A stretch of 64,000 nt of DNA from CALZJC01 sp041574955 (GCA_041574955.1 JBFGNS010000001.1:52830-116829), one strand, 5' to 3'; counted from the stretch's first letter, positions 29,201 to 38,133 are shown. The notes: generated by a model from the letters alone, not told the origin. A program made the numbers and translations.

Positions 29201-32200
29201 CGAGCGCGGGCCGCTCGGCGGCCGGTCGCTCGCGCCTTCGGTGGCCGTCATCGCCGGGGCTCGGCGCCTGCCGCGTCTCGGGCAGCGAGAAGTGGAAGCT
29301 GGCCCCGCTGCCGGCGCCCGCCGACTCGACCCACACCCGCCCGCCGTGGGACTCGATGACGCGCCGAACGATCGCCAGGCCGACCCCCGTCCCCTCGCGG
29401 CGGGGGTCGAGGCGCTCGAACAGGTCGAAGATCTTGCGGTGGAAGCGCGGATCGATGCCGATGCCGTTGTCGCGCACCCAGACCTGCGGTTGTTCCCCGT
29501 CCGGCGTCCAGCCGACTTCGACGCGCGGCGGAACCGACTCGCGCCGGAACTTGATCGCGTTCTCGATCAGGCTCTGGAAGACCTCCACCAGCCGGGCGCC
29601 GTCGACGCGCGCCATCGGCAGATCGGGGGCGACCCGCACGGTCGCCCGTGCTTCGCGGATCGGGCCTTCGCAGCGCTGAAGCGCCTCCTCCGCCAGCGCG
29701 GTCAGCGGATGCCAGCGCGGAGCGTGCTCGACCCGCCCGATGCGCGCCAGATCCAGCAGGTGGCCGAGCTTGGAGGCCATGCTCCGGGTGGCTCGGTCGA
29801 TGCGGTCGAGGTCGTGCCTCACGCGATCGAAGTCGCCCTCCTCGAGGTCCCGCTCGAGCACGCCCAGAAAGCCGCGGATGGTGACCAGCGGACTCTTCAG
29901 GTCGTGCGAGATGGAGTAGGTGAACCGCTCGACCTCTTCGCGGCTGGCGCTCAGCTTCTGCACCAGCTGCTCGAGCTGGGCGTTGCGGCGGCGGCTGGCC
30001 GCGAGCCGCCACCGGAACAGCTGCGCCACCACCGCCGCGGCCGCCAGCAGACCGAGCAGGCGGATGGTGGGGCGCTGGTGCCACAGCGGCAGCACGCGCA
30101 ACGGCCGGCTGGCGCCGGCCGGGTCCCACACCCCATCGTTGTTGGCCGCGATGACGTGGAAGGTATACGCCCCCGGCTCTAGGTTGGTGTAGCGCACGCT
30201 GCGCGCACCGCTCGCCTCCTGCCACTCGGTCTCGAAGCCGTCGAGCCGGTAGCGCGCGCGCACCTTGGCGGGCGCGACGAAGCTCAACACCGAGAACCGG
30301 AAGACCAGCTCGCGGGTGCCGGCGGCGATCCGCGGCCGGAGCCCCGGCTCGGACACCCTGCGGCTGTCGGCCACCAGCGCGTCGACGGCCACCAGCGGCG
30401 GCACCGAGTTGCGCAGGATGCGATCGGGCCGGATGCGGGCCACCCCGGCAAGTGTCGGGAACCACAGCCGTCCGCCGGCGTCCTTGAGGATCGCTGCCGA
30501 GGCCGTGCACTCGCGGTGAGGCAGACCGTCGCTCTCGTCGAAGACCTCGACCGACAGGCGCCCGCCCGAGCCGTCCAGCACCGAGGCCAGCTGGCGGTGT
30601 TCGAGCCGCAGTACGCCGATCGGCGAGGTCGCCCAGATCGCGCCCTCGCCGTCGTGCAGCAGATCGAAGACGGCGTCCGTCGGCAGCCCCTGGCCGACCG
30701 ACACGGCCGACACCCGTCCGTCGCGCAGCCGGGCGATGCCGCCGTTGGTGGCGATCCAGAGGCCACCCTCGGCATCAGGGCGCGCCCTGAAGACCAGGCT
30801 CCCGGGCAGGCCGTCGGCCACCGTGTAGCTGCGGATCGAGCCGTCGGGCGCCCGCACGTCGAGACCGGCGTGGGTACCGACCAGCAGGTTGCCGGCGGCG
30901 TCCTCGCCCAGCGACAGGATGAAGTTGGAGCTCAGCCCGGCGGACTGGTCGAGCGTCTCGAATCCGCCGCCCTCCAGCCGGCGCAGCAGGCCGGCGTTGC
31001 GGGTGCCGACCCACAGTTCGCCGGTGCGATCTTCGAAGACCAGCCGCACCTGGTTGGTCGGCAGCCCGTCAGCCGTGGTGTAGAGCCGCTCGACGCTGCC
31101 GCGCTTGGCGAGCAGTCCGGCGTGGCTGGAGATCCACAGCGTGCCGTCGCGGGCGCGCAGCGCGTGCCTCATGCGCACGCGGCCGACCGGGGTGGCGAGC
31201 GGAAACGGTTCGACGGCGTCGTCACGGATGAGCTGGAGCATGCCGTTGTCGGCGCCGATGAGGTGACGGCCTGGTGCGATCTCGGAGATGAAGTTGACCC
31301 GCTCCGGGGCCGGGCCTCCGCTCACCCGGAAGCGGCTGAACTTGGCCGAGCGCAGCTGAAACAGGCCCTCGCCGTAGCTGGCCAGCCACAGGCTGCCCTC
31401 GCGATCGACCAGCAGCGCGCTGACCGGACCGAAGGCGGCGCCGTCGGCGGTCAGCGGGCGGGTGAGGGATCCGTCGGCGGGGGTGTAGCGAAACGCTCCC
31501 TGCTGCGACGCGATCCACAGGCTGCCGCGCTCCCCCTCGTACAGCCGGAAGATCTCCAGGTGGCCGGTATCCGGCACGGATTCCAAGCGGCCGTCGGACA
31601 GTCTGCTGAGCCCTTCCTGGGTTCCGATCCAGAGCGCTTCGGCGGTCTCGAGCAGGCTGCTGGCGGCGTTACTGATCAGGCCGTCGGCCGTGGTGTAGGT
31701 GCGGCTCGCCTCGCCGTCCGCCAGTCGGGTGACGCCCTTGCCCTCGGTGGCGAACCAGAGCGCGCCGTCGGCGGCGCGCAGGATGTCGCGGACGCTCACC
31801 GCCTGCAGGGCGGCGACGTCGACCGGTTCGATCCGGCCGTCGGTGAAGCGGAAGGCGCCGGCATCGTCGGTGCCGACCCAGACGCTGCCGCCGGGCTCGG
31901 GCAGCAGGCTGCGCACGCTGTAGGCGAACTTCTCCGAGGTCGCCAGCGGATGGAAGTCGCCGTCGCGCAGCAGCAGCACGCCGCTGCTCTGGGTGCCGAT
32001 CCACAGCACGCCGTCACGGTCCTCGACCAGCTCGAGGACGCCGTTGCCGCGCAGCTCGGCGCGACGCGGTCGGGCCATGGTCGCGGCGATGCGGTGGCGG
32101 TCGAAGTTGACGAAGCTGCTGCCGTCGAAACGCACCAGCCCGCTGAGGCTGGCGATCCAGAGATAGCCGTCGCGCGACTGCAGCACATCGAGCAGCAGGT

Positions 32201-32402
32201 TGCTGGCCAGCCCCTCCTCACTCGTCCAGCGCGTCACCAGCTGCTGCGCGGGTGCCGGCGGCTCGAAGGTCGCCGAGCGGTGGGCATCGGCCGCCGCGAC
32301 CGGTGGCGCGAGTGCCGCCAGCGCCGCCACCACGGCGGCTGGCGACCGGCGCCGACGCGGCGGGTGTGCCTCGAGCGAGGCTCTGGCGGCAGAGGTACCC
32401 AA
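29181..32402 (-). CDS. sensor histidine kinase with periplasmic two-bladed-repeat propeller and Y_Y_Y domain
   Basis: Large membrane sensor kinase, 1073 aa from a TTG preceded by GGAAGA and followed by a good signal peptide (AAVVAALAALAPPVAAA). About 14 Reg_prop beta-propeller repeats (DGYLWIASLSGLVRFDG, DGVLWIGTQSSGVLLL and similar) fill residues 50-680. A Y_Y_Y domain (RYRLDGFETEWQEASG) and one membrane helix near 780-798 follow. The HisKA domain has its phospho-His around residue 830 (SISHDLKSPLVTIRGFL). The HATPase has N and G boxes (ENAIKFR, DNGIGID, GTGVGLAIV). There is no receiver or AraC output as in Bacteroides HTCS, and no response regulator is next to it. An SBP_bac_5 gene is translationally coupled behind it. 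Confidence 0.88.
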   Translation of the reverse strand: MGTSAARASLEAHPPRRRRSPAAVVAALAALAPPVAAADAHRSATFEPPAPAQQLVTRWTSEEGLASNLLLDVLQSRDGYLWIASLSGLVRFDGSSFVNFDRHRIAATMARPRRAELRGNGVLELVEDRDGVLWIGTQSSGVLLLRDGDFHPLATSEKFAYSVRSLLPEPGGSVWVGTDDAGAFRFTDGRIEPVDVAALQAVSVRDILRAADGALWFATEGKGVTRLADGEASRTYTTADGLISNAASSLLETAEALWIGTQEGLSRLSDGRLESVPDTGHLEIFRLYEGERGSLWIASQQGAFRYTPADGSLTRPLTADGAAFGPVSALLVDREGSLWLASYGEGLFQLRSAKFSRFRVSGGPAPERVNFISEIAPGRHLIGADNGMLQLIRDDAVEPFPLATPVGRVRMRHALRARDGTLWISSHAGLLAKRGSVERLYTTADGLPTNQVRLVFEDRTGELWVGTRNAGLLRRLEGGGFETLDQSAGLSSNFILSLGEDAAGNLLVGTHAGLDVRAPDGSIRSYTVADGLPGSLVFRARPDAEGGLWIATNGGIARLRDGRVSAVSVGQGLPTDAVFDLLHDGEGAIWATSPIGVLRLEHRQLASVLDGSGGRLSVEVFDESDGLPHRECTASAAILKDAGGRLWFPTLAGVARIRPDRILRNSVPPLVAVDALVADSRRVSEPGLRPRIAAGTRELVFRFSVLSFVAPAKVRARYRLDGFETEWQEASGARSVRYTNLEPGAYTFHVIAANNDGVWDPAGASRPLRVLPLWHQRPTIRLLGLLAAAAVVAQLFRWRLAASRRRNAQLEQLVQKLSASREEVERFTYSISHDLKSPLVTIRGFLGVLERDLEEGDFDRVRHDLDRIDRATRSMASKLGHLLDLARIGRVEHAPRWHPLTALAEEALQRCEGPIREARATVRVAPDLPMARVDGARLVEVFQSLIENAIKFRRESVPPRVEVGWTPDGEQPQVWVRDNGIGIDPRFHRKIFDLFERLDPRREGTGVGLAIVRRVIESHGGRVWVESAGAGSGASFHFSLPETRQAPSPGDDGHRRRERPAAERPALDEGLVS

Positions 32403-32429
32403 AGCCGATCTTCCGTAACCCTGGCCGCA

Positions 32430-32435
32430 ATTATA
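32430..32435 (-). promoter_or_regulatory. perfect -10 (TATAAT) upstream of the propeller kinase
   Basis: TATAAT on the minus strand, 27 bp before the TTG start of the sensor kinase, in otherwise very GC-rich DNA. No TTGACA-like -35 at 16-18 bp spacing is visible. Confidence 0.4.
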
Positions 32436-32467
32436 GGGGCGGTTCCGCTGGAGCTCCCGGCTTCGGC

Positions 32468-33274
32468 TCAACGCCGGCCGACGGAGCGCAGCCGGGCGTG
32501 CAGGAACTGGTGGGCCGGAGTGAACAGCCGCCGGTAGCCGAGCAGCACCACGCCCAGGGTGCCCAGGGCGGTGGCCGAGGCGATCAGGAACATGATCACC
32601 ACCTGGTAGCGCACCGCCTGCACCGGCTCGACTCCCGCCAGCAGCTGTCCGGTCATCATGCCCGGCAAGCTGACGATGCCGGCGATCATCATCGAGTTGA
32701 CGATCGGGATCATGCCGGTGCGCACCGCAGAGCGCACCGGCCCGCGGGCCGCCTCCCAGCGCGTTGCGCCGAGTGCCAGCAGCCCCTCGACCTCCGCGCG
32801 GCGCCCGGTGAGCTCTTCTCCCAGCCGGTCCAGCCCGAGCGAGATGCCGTTGAGCGCGTTGCCCAGGATCATGCCCAGGAAGGGGATCGCGTACTGCGGA
32901 CGGAACCACGGCCGGACCTCGACCACCGCCGCCAGCGCCACCGCCGCGATCAGCCACGAGGCGGCCCAGATCGATACCAGACTGTCGAGCCAGATGCCCG
33001 GGTAGCGCCGCGGCGTGCGGCGAACGGCCGCGATGCCGGCGGCGATCGTCATCAGAGCCATCAGGTCGACCACCGGCGGCCAGCGGCTGATGGCGAAGAC
33101 CCACTCCAGCACCAGTCCGACCAGCAGCAGCTGGACGGTCATGCGCACCGCCGCGAGCAGCAGCCGACGGTGGAGCTCCAGCCTGAGCGTCAGCGAGATC
33201 GCGGCGTTGATCAGGATGAGCAGGGCCGCGATGCCGAGCTGGCCGTACGACAGCTCCAGGTAGCCTGCCGTCAC
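32468..33274 (-). CDS. UPF0014 / FetB-like ABC transporter permease
   Basis: Multi-pass inner-membrane protein of 268 aa, UPF0014 family (E. coli FetB/YbbM, plant STAR2). Recognisable segments are AVRMTVQLLLVGLVLEWVF, FLGMILGNALNGISLGLDRL, ALGATRWEAARGPVRSAVR and IVSLPGMMTGQLLAG. The GTG start overlaps the TGA of the ATPase gene (GTGA), so they form a two-gene exporter. FetAB is linked to iron homeostasis and peroxide resistance in E. coli; the substrate here is not known. The adjacent divergent gene encodes a diiron oxidase, which makes iron plausible but not proven. Confidence 0.9.
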   Translation of the reverse strand: MTAGYLELSYGQLGIAALLILINAAISLTLRLELHRRLLLAAVRMTVQLLLVGLVLEWVFAISRWPPVVDLMALMTIAAGIAAVRRTPRRYPGIWLDSLVSIWAASWLIAAVALAAVVEVRPWFRPQYAIPFLGMILGNALNGISLGLDRLGEELTGRRAEVEGLLALGATRWEAARGPVRSAVRTGMIPIVNSMMIAGIVSLPGMMTGQLLAGVEPVQAVRYQVVIMFLIASATALGTLGVVLLGYRRLFTPAHQFLHARLRSVGRR

Positions 33275-33939
33275 GCCGGCTCCTCTTCCAGGCGCCCGCC
33301 GCTCAGCCTGAGGTGGCGGTCGGCGACGCCGCCGGCGAGTCCCGCGTCGTGGGTGACCCACAGGTAGGCGCGGCGGCCGGCGGCGGCGTGCCAGCCGGCG
33401 ATCGACCGCCGCGCGAGCTCGGCCGAGGCGGGGTCGAGGGCCGCCGTCGGCTCGTCCAGCAACAGCACCGTGGGCTCGAGCTGGAGCAGGCGGGCGAGGG
33501 CCACGAGCTGCGCCTCGCCGCCGGAGAGCTGTGAGCGGTCGCGGGCCAGCAGGGAGGCGTCGCGGCCCAGCTGCTCGAGCAGCTCGGCCGCCCGCCGCCG
33601 CTCGAACCGCCTCTGGCGGTGCACCGCGAGCGAGAACGGCAGCCGCAGGTTGTCCTCGACCGAGCCGTCGAGCAGCGCCGGCTGCTGGTGGAGGTAGGCG
33701 ATCCGGCTGCGGTAGGCCGGGCTGTCGCCTGGCGCCAGCTCACGGCCTTCGAGACGTAGCGAGCCCTCGGCCAGCGGGTCGAGCAGCGCCAGGGCACGCA
33801 GCAGGAGGGTCTTTCCGGAGCCCGAGGGACCGCTCAGCGAGATCCGCTCACCGGCTCCGATCGTGAGGCTCCGGTCGCGGAACAGCCAGCCGCCGTTGGC
33901 GCGGCGACCGAGTCGGCGGGCTTCGACGAGCGGCGGCAT
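33271..33939 (-). CDS. FetA-like ABC transporter ATP-binding protein
   Basis: Single ABC ATPase domain, 222 aa. Walker A SGPSGSGKTLL, Q-loop YLHQQPALLDGSVEDNLRLP, signature LSGGEAQLVALARLL, Walker B TVLLLDEPTAALDP and the H-loop WVTHD are intact. The ATG at 33939 (MPPLVEARRLG) is the natural start; the long upstream frame overlaps the divergent R2lox gene. It pairs with the UPF0014 permease, whose GTG overlaps its stop. It is divergent from the SCP2-R2lox gene with 109 bp between. Confidence 0.9.
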   Translation of the reverse strand: MPPLVEARRLGRRANGGWLFRDRSLTIGAGERISLSGPSGSGKTLLLRALALLDPLAEGSLRLEGRELAPGDSPAYRSRIAYLHQQPALLDGSVEDNLRLPFSLAVHRQRRFERRRAAELLEQLGRDASLLARDRSQLSGGEAQLVALARLLQLEPTVLLLDEPTAALDPASAELARRSIAGWHAAAGRRAYLWVTHDAGLAGGVADRHLRLSGGRLEEEPA

Positions 33940-34048
33940 CGTATGGCGGCCGGGCCCTCGGGCCGGCGGCCTGCATGCTAGCGTGTCGCCGGCCGCGGCC
34001 CGTCGCCGGCGCCGCGGCCGCGAAGGACGCAGGCAGGGGGCGAGGTCG

Positions 34049-35425
34049 ATGCGGAGCGACAACGGCGCAGCCGAGGCGGGAGGGCTTTTCGGACAGGCCT
34101 GGGCGGCGAGCCTGGGCGGCGAGCTGCGCCGCAGCGAGGCGTTTCGCCGGGCCGCGGCCGGCTGGCAGGGCACCCTCGTGCTCGAGCTGCTGGAGGAGCC
34201 GGCGGCCGATGGCGGCCAGCGGGGAGTGCTCATCGAGCTGGCCGACGGCGTCTGCCGCCAGGCGCGCGCCAGCCGGCCGGCCGACCGGGAGCGCGCCGCG
34301 TTCGTCATCGCGGGCGGAGTCGACGGCTGGCAAGGCGTGCTGGCCGGCTCGGCGTCGCCGCTGACCGCTCTGCTGCGCGGCCGCCTGCGCCTGGTGAAGG
34401 GCAAGCTCACCAGCCTGATGCCGTTCGCCGCCGCCGCCGAAGAGCTGGCGCGCTGCGCCGCGCGCCTGGTCGGCGCCGGCGCCGCGCCGGCCGCCGCCGA
34501 GGCGCCGCGCCGGCCGCCGTTTCGCAGCACCTCGGCCGCCGGTCTGGCGACGGACTCGCCGCCGATGCAGCTGTGGGAGAAGGCCAAGCGCCATGGGATC
34601 TGGAATCCGCGCGCCATCGACTTCACCACCGACCGGCGCCAGTGGCTGGAGCTCGACGACGAGGAGCGCGACCTGCTGCTGCGGCTGGCGGCGCTGTTCG
34701 GAGGCGGCGAGGAGTCGGTGACGCGCGAGCTGCTGCCGCTGATCCGGGTCATCGCCCGCGAGGGCCGGTTGGAGGAGGAGATGTTCCTCACCGCCTTCCT
34801 GTGGGAGGAGGCCAAGCACGTCGAGGCCTTTCGGCTGTTCTTCGACGAGGTGGCCGGTGAGCAGGGCGATCTGGACCGCTACCACACGCCGGCCTGGCGC
34901 CGCATCTTCTGCCACGAGCTGCCGGCGGCGATGGCCCGTCTCGACGACGATCGCTCGGCGGTGGCCCAGGCGCGCGCCTCGGTGACCTACAACATGATCG
35001 TCGAGGGGGTGCTTGCCGAGACCGGATACCACGTCTACCACTCGGTGCTCGTGGAGAGGGACATCCTGCCCGGCACCCGGGAGATGGTCGGTTACCTGCA
35101 GCGCGACGAGTCGCGTCACCTGGCCTACGGCGTCTACCTGCTGACGCGGCTGGTGGAGGAGCACGGCGAGCCGGTCTGGCAGGCGATCGAGCAGCGGATG
35201 GACGAGCTGCTGCAGCCGGCGCTGGCGATCGTGCAGGAGGTGTTCGATCTCTACCCTCCGGGAGGCGCCCCGTTCGGGCTCGAGGCGAGCGCCTTCCTCG
35301 ACTACGCCAACGGCCAGTTCGAGCGCCGCCTGGAGCGGATCGACCGCGGCCGGCGCGGTCGCCCACCGGGCAGCGAGCCCTCAAACGGAGCCGGCGGGCC
35401 CCAACATCTAGCGCCTGGCGCTTGA
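34049..35425 (+). CDS. SCP2-domain / R2-like ligand-binding oxidase fusion
   Basis: 458 aa. Residues about 30-140 resemble a sterol-carrier-protein-2 lipid-binding domain (WQGTLVLELLEE, FVIAGGVDGWQGVLAGSASP, LVKGKLTSLMPF). Residues about 170-400 are an R2-like ligand-binding oxidase. By alignment to mycobacterial R2lox (Rv0233) from memory, all six metal ligands are present: E221, E254, H257, E319, E354, H357. V224 and Y314, the pair that forms the R2lox Tyr-Val ether cross-link, are also kept. R2lox holds a Mn/Fe site and a long-chain fatty acid, so a fused lipid carrier domain is chemically sensible. The oxidase assignment is strong, the SCP2 assignment moderate. Physiological substrate unknown. 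Confidence 0.85.
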   Translation: MRSDNGAAEAGGLFGQAWAASLGGELRRSEAFRRAAAGWQGTLVLELLEEPAADGGQRGVLIELADGVCRQARASRPADRERAAFVIAGGVDGWQGVLAGSASPLTALLRGRLRLVKGKLTSLMPFAAAAEELARCAARLVGAGAAPAAAEAPRRPPFRSTSAAGLATDSPPMQLWEKAKRHGIWNPRAIDFTTDRRQWLELDDEERDLLLRLAALFGGGEESVTRELLPLIRVIAREGRLEEEMFLTAFLWEEAKHVEAFRLFFDEVAGEQGDLDRYHTPAWRRIFCHELPAAMARLDDDRSAVAQARASVTYNMIVEGVLAETGYHVYHSVLVERDILPGTREMVGYLQRDESRHLAYGVYLLTRLVEEHGEPVWQAIEQRMDELLQPALAIVQEVFDLYPPGGAPFGLEASAFLDYANGQFERRLERIDRGRRGRPPGSEPSNGAGGPQHLAPGA

Positions 35426-35448
35426 CAGGGCGCAGCATGTTGTACAGT
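35422..35448 (+). promoter_or_regulatory. putative sigma-70-type promoter for the small coiled-coil gene
   Basis: Consensus TTGACA (35422-35427) followed after 15 bp by TACAGT (35443-35448), 31 bp before the next ATG. The spacer is short, which lowers confidence. It starts inside the last codons of the R2lox gene. Confidence 0.45.
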
Positions 35449-35479
35449 CTTGCGCGGGTTCTGGTAGAGAGGAGCGTCC

Positions 35480-35794
35480 ATGGCGGCAGACTGGAAGTTC
35501 GACGACGCGGCGGTTGGCAGCGACCTGGACGGTTTCGCCACCGACGGCCGGCGGGCCCTTGCCGTCGCGCGCGCCACACTGCAGGCGTACCAGGAGAAAC
35601 GGCCGGAGCGTGCCGACCCGCAGGCTTTGCGCGAGGCGGCGGTCCAGGTGACCGAGGCCAGGCGCAGGCTGCGCGAGATCGACCGCGACCTGCTTGCCGA
35701 CGCCGAGAGCCTGCTCGAGGAGCTGCTCGATCGTATCGACCGGCCCGAGGCTGCCGCCGCTCCCCGGACGGCCGCCCTGGGTACCGGGCGGTAG
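35480..35794 (+). CDS. small helical hypothetical protein
   Basis: Unrecognised protein of 104 aa, acidic and largely alpha-helical, with a likely coiled coil over residues 40-90 (ALREAAVQVTEARRRLREID). No signal peptide or membrane helix. The ATG has a strong ribosome site (AGAGAGGAG) and a promoter-like TTGACA/TACAGT sequence upstream, so it is probably transcribed on its own. The following sigma-factor gene lies 99 bp downstream. Function unknown. Confidence 0.75.
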   Translation: MAADWKFDDAAVGSDLDGFATDGRRALAVARATLQAYQEKRPERADPQALREAAVQVTEARRRLREIDRDLLADAESLLEELLDRIDRPEAAAAPRTAALGTGR

Positions 35795-35893
35795 CGGTCG
35801 CCGGCGCCCGGTGCCGGCCGCCACGGCCCGCTCCGCAAGACGGATTCCGTTCGTGCTGTAAACCCTCCGGCGCCGCCGCTCGTCCAATCAGGC

Positions 35894-36475
35894 ATGAGAG
35901 CGGAATGCGCCAGCCTGGGCCGGTCGCCGCTGGCCCCTACCGCGCGGATGGCAGCCGGCGCCGACGTTGATGCCGAGCTGGTGCGACGCGCGCGCGGCGG
36001 CGAGCTGGGCGCCTTCGAGCATCTCTACCGCCGCCACTGCGGGCGCGTCTACGCGCTCTGCCTGCGGCTGACGGCCGACGCCGGCAGCGCGGAGGAGCTG
36101 ACCCAGGAAGCGTTCGTGCGGGCCTGGCGCCGGCTGGGCTCGTTCCGGGCCGCCAGCAGCTTCGGCACCTGGCTCCACCGGCTGGCCGCCAATCTGTCGA
36201 TCGACGCCTTGCGCGCGCGGCAGCGCTGGCACCAGCGGTTCATCGGCGGCGAGCTGCCGGAGGCTTCCTCCGCGCCGGCCGACCCGGCGGCGGCGGTAGA
36301 TCTCGAGCGCGCCATCGCGACGCTGCCGCCGCGCGCGCGAGCCGTGTTCGTGCTGCACGACGTCGAGGGCTACCGTCACCGCGAGATCGCGCGGATGTGC
36401 GGCCTCTCGGTCGGCACCAGCAAGGCCCATCTGCACCGGGCGCGACGCAAGCTGAGGGAGGTACTGGATCGATGA
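35894..36475 (+). CDS. ECF-type RNA polymerase sigma factor (RpoE-like)
   Basis: Sigma factor of 193 aa from ATG 35894; a later ATG at 35948 (MAAGADVDAELVRRA) would give a more typical 175 aa. Region 2 is AFEHLYRRHCGRVYALCLRL ... EELTQEAFVRAWRRLGSF and region 4 is LPPRARAVFVLHDVEGYRH ... REIARMCGLSVGTSKAHLH. Its stop overlaps the ATG of a zinc-finger anti-sigma gene (ATGA). It is unrelated in arrangement to the FecR-linked sigma at 19.7 kb. The last gene of the operon is a DUF4097 protein, suggesting an envelope-stress theme. Confidence 0.9.
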   Translation: MRAECASLGRSPLAPTARMAAGADVDAELVRRARGGELGAFEHLYRRHCGRVYALCLRLTADAGSAEELTQEAFVRAWRRLGSFRAASSFGTWLHRLAANLSIDALRARQRWHQRFIGGELPEASSAPADPAAAVDLERAIATLPPRARAVFVLHDVEGYRHREIARMCGLSVGTSKAHLHRARRKLREVLDR

Positions 36476-37128
36476 GCTGTGATCGCGTGGACCGACGTCT
36501 CGAGGAGCTGGCCGCCGGCCGGCTGCTGGGCGCCGCGCGCCGCGCCGCCGAGCGCCACCTGGAGAGTTGTGCGCGCTGCCGGCAGCAGCTCCGCCTGGCG
36601 CGGCGGTTGGCGCGGGAGGTGGCCGCCCTACCGCGACGCTCGGAGCCGCGCCGCGACCTGTGGCCCGGCGTCACGCGGCGCCTCGGCCCGGCCGGACCCG
36701 GGCGTCGCGACGCCATGGTGGGCGGCCGCGGGCCGGGTTCGGCCTGGCGGCTGGCCGCCGGTCTGGCGGTGGTGAGCGCGGGGCTGGTCGCCGGCTGGCT
36801 CGCCGGCCGGCCCGCCGCGGGTCCGGTGGCGGTGGCCGAACCGCCGGCGGCAGCCGAGGCGCCGGCAGCGGCCGCGGCGAGCGCCCGTCACGAGGCCGGC
36901 ATGGACCACGCCTACCGCGACCTGGTGGTGGCGGCGGCGGAGCGGCGCGACCGGCTCGACGAAAGCGGCACCGCGGCGCTCGAAGCCGGTCTCGCCGAGC
37001 TCGAGAGGGCGGTGGCCGAGGTCGGGGAAGCCGCCACCTTCAGCCCCGGCAACCTGCGGTTGGAGCTGCTGCTGGCGGCAGCGCTGCGACGGGAATCGGA
37101 ATGGGCTTCGAGGCTGCGCCAGCTGTGA
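36472..37128 (+). CDS. membrane anti-sigma factor with zinc-finger (ZAS) domain
   Basis: 218 aa. The cytoplasmic N-terminus carries the HxxxCxxC zinc anti-sigma motif (H29, C33, C36 in RHLESCARC) with an upstream Cys at 3. One membrane helix lies at about 92-112 (WRLAAGLAVVSAGLVAGWLA), then an Ala/Pro linker and a helical periplasmic domain. Translationally coupled to the ECF sigma factor upstream, which it very probably sequesters. The trigger cannot be read from the sequence. Confidence 0.88.
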   Translation: MSCDRVDRRLEELAAGRLLGAARRAAERHLESCARCRQQLRLARRLAREVAALPRRSEPRRDLWPGVTRRLGPAGPGRRDAMVGGRGPGSAWRLAAGLAVVSAGLVAGWLAGRPAAGPVAVAEPPAAAEAPAAAAASARHEAGMDHAYRDLVVAAAERRDRLDESGTAALEAGLAELERAVAEVGEAATFSPGNLRLELLLAAALRRESEWASRLRQL

Positions 37129-37175
37129 CGCCGGCCCAGGTGTCCAAGCAACGACTGTCGAAGGAGAATCGGACA

Positions 37176-38063
37176 ATGCGCAAGATCACCCTGCTGTTCC
37201 TGGCTGCGACCGCCGTCGCCGGCGTAGCTTTCGCCGACCGCCCGGTGGACGAGACCCGGCCGGCGGCGGCGAACGCGACCATCTCGATCGAGGTCATCTC
37301 CGGCGGCGTCACGGTGACCGGTTGGGCGCGCCCGGAGCTGTCGATCCGCGGCAGCCTGGGGGACGACGTCGAGGAGTTGCGGATCGACGGCGACCGCGAC
37401 GGCTGGACGGTCAAGGTCAAGGTGCCGCGGCAGGCGGGGCGCAGGCACCGCGACATCCACGCCAACCTCGAGGTGCGCGTGCCGGCCGGCGCCAGCCTCG
37501 ACGTCGAGGCGGTCAGCGCCTCGGTCGGCGCCAGCGGGCTCACCGGCCGCGTCGAGCTGTCGGCGGTGAGCGGTGACGTGACGCTCGACGGCGGCCTGGA
37601 GGAGGCCAAGCTGACCTCGATCAGCGGCGACGTGCGGTTGAAGGGGTCGGCCGGGCGGGTGACGGCCGAGGCGGTGAGCGGCGACATCGTGCTCGAAGGC
37701 GTCGGCCGCCGGGTCGCGGCCAGCACGGTGAGCGGCTCGATCGAGCTGACCGCCGGCAGCGTGGAGCGGGCGGAGCTCGAGTCGGTCTCGGGCTCCATCG
37801 ACTACCGCGGCGGCCTGGCGGCCAGCGGCTCGCTCGAGGTGGACGCGCACAGTGGCAACGTCAGGCTGCAGATGCCGGCGGCAACCAGTGCGCGCTGGTC
37901 GGTGTCGACCTTCAGCGGCCGCATCGACAACGGCTTCGGGCCGCCGGCGCAGCGCGACAGCCGCCACGCCCCCGGGTCGAGCGTCGAGTTCGAGACCGGC
38001 GCGGCCGGCGGCCGGATCGAGGTGCAGACCTTCAGCGGCAACGTGACCCTGAAGCAGAGTTGA
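37176..38063 (+). CDS. exported DUF4097-type beta-helix/adhesin-like protein
   Basis: 295 aa with a signal peptide (ITLLFLAATAVAGVAFA) and a series of short repeats of the form VSGDVTL / ISGDVRL / VSGDIVL / VSGSIEL / FSGNVTL, one about every 20 residues. These match the DUF4097 (DUF4098-like) putative adhesin fold, probably a right-handed beta structure. The ATG has an AAGGAGAA ribosome site. It is the third gene after an ECF sigma and its zinc-finger anti-sigma, so it is a likely regulon member. Molecular role unknown. Confidence 0.82.
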   Translation: MRKITLLFLAATAVAGVAFADRPVDETRPAAANATISIEVISGGVTVTGWARPELSIRGSLGDDVEELRIDGDRDGWTVKVKVPRQAGRRHRDIHANLEVRVPAGASLDVEAVSASVGASGLTGRVELSAVSGDVTLDGGLEEAKLTSISGDVRLKGSAGRVTAEAVSGDIVLEGVGRRVAASTVSGSIELTAGSVERAELESVSGSIDYRGGLAASGSLEVDAHSGNVRLQMPAATSARWSVSTFSGRIDNGFGPPAQRDSRHAPGSSVEFETGAAGGRIEVQTFSGNVTLKQS

Positions 38064-38133
38064 GCTCGGACGGCCGGTGCGGGTGGCGAGTGTGGCGACT
38101 GCCATCCGCCGGCCGCTGGCCGCGCACCGTGGA

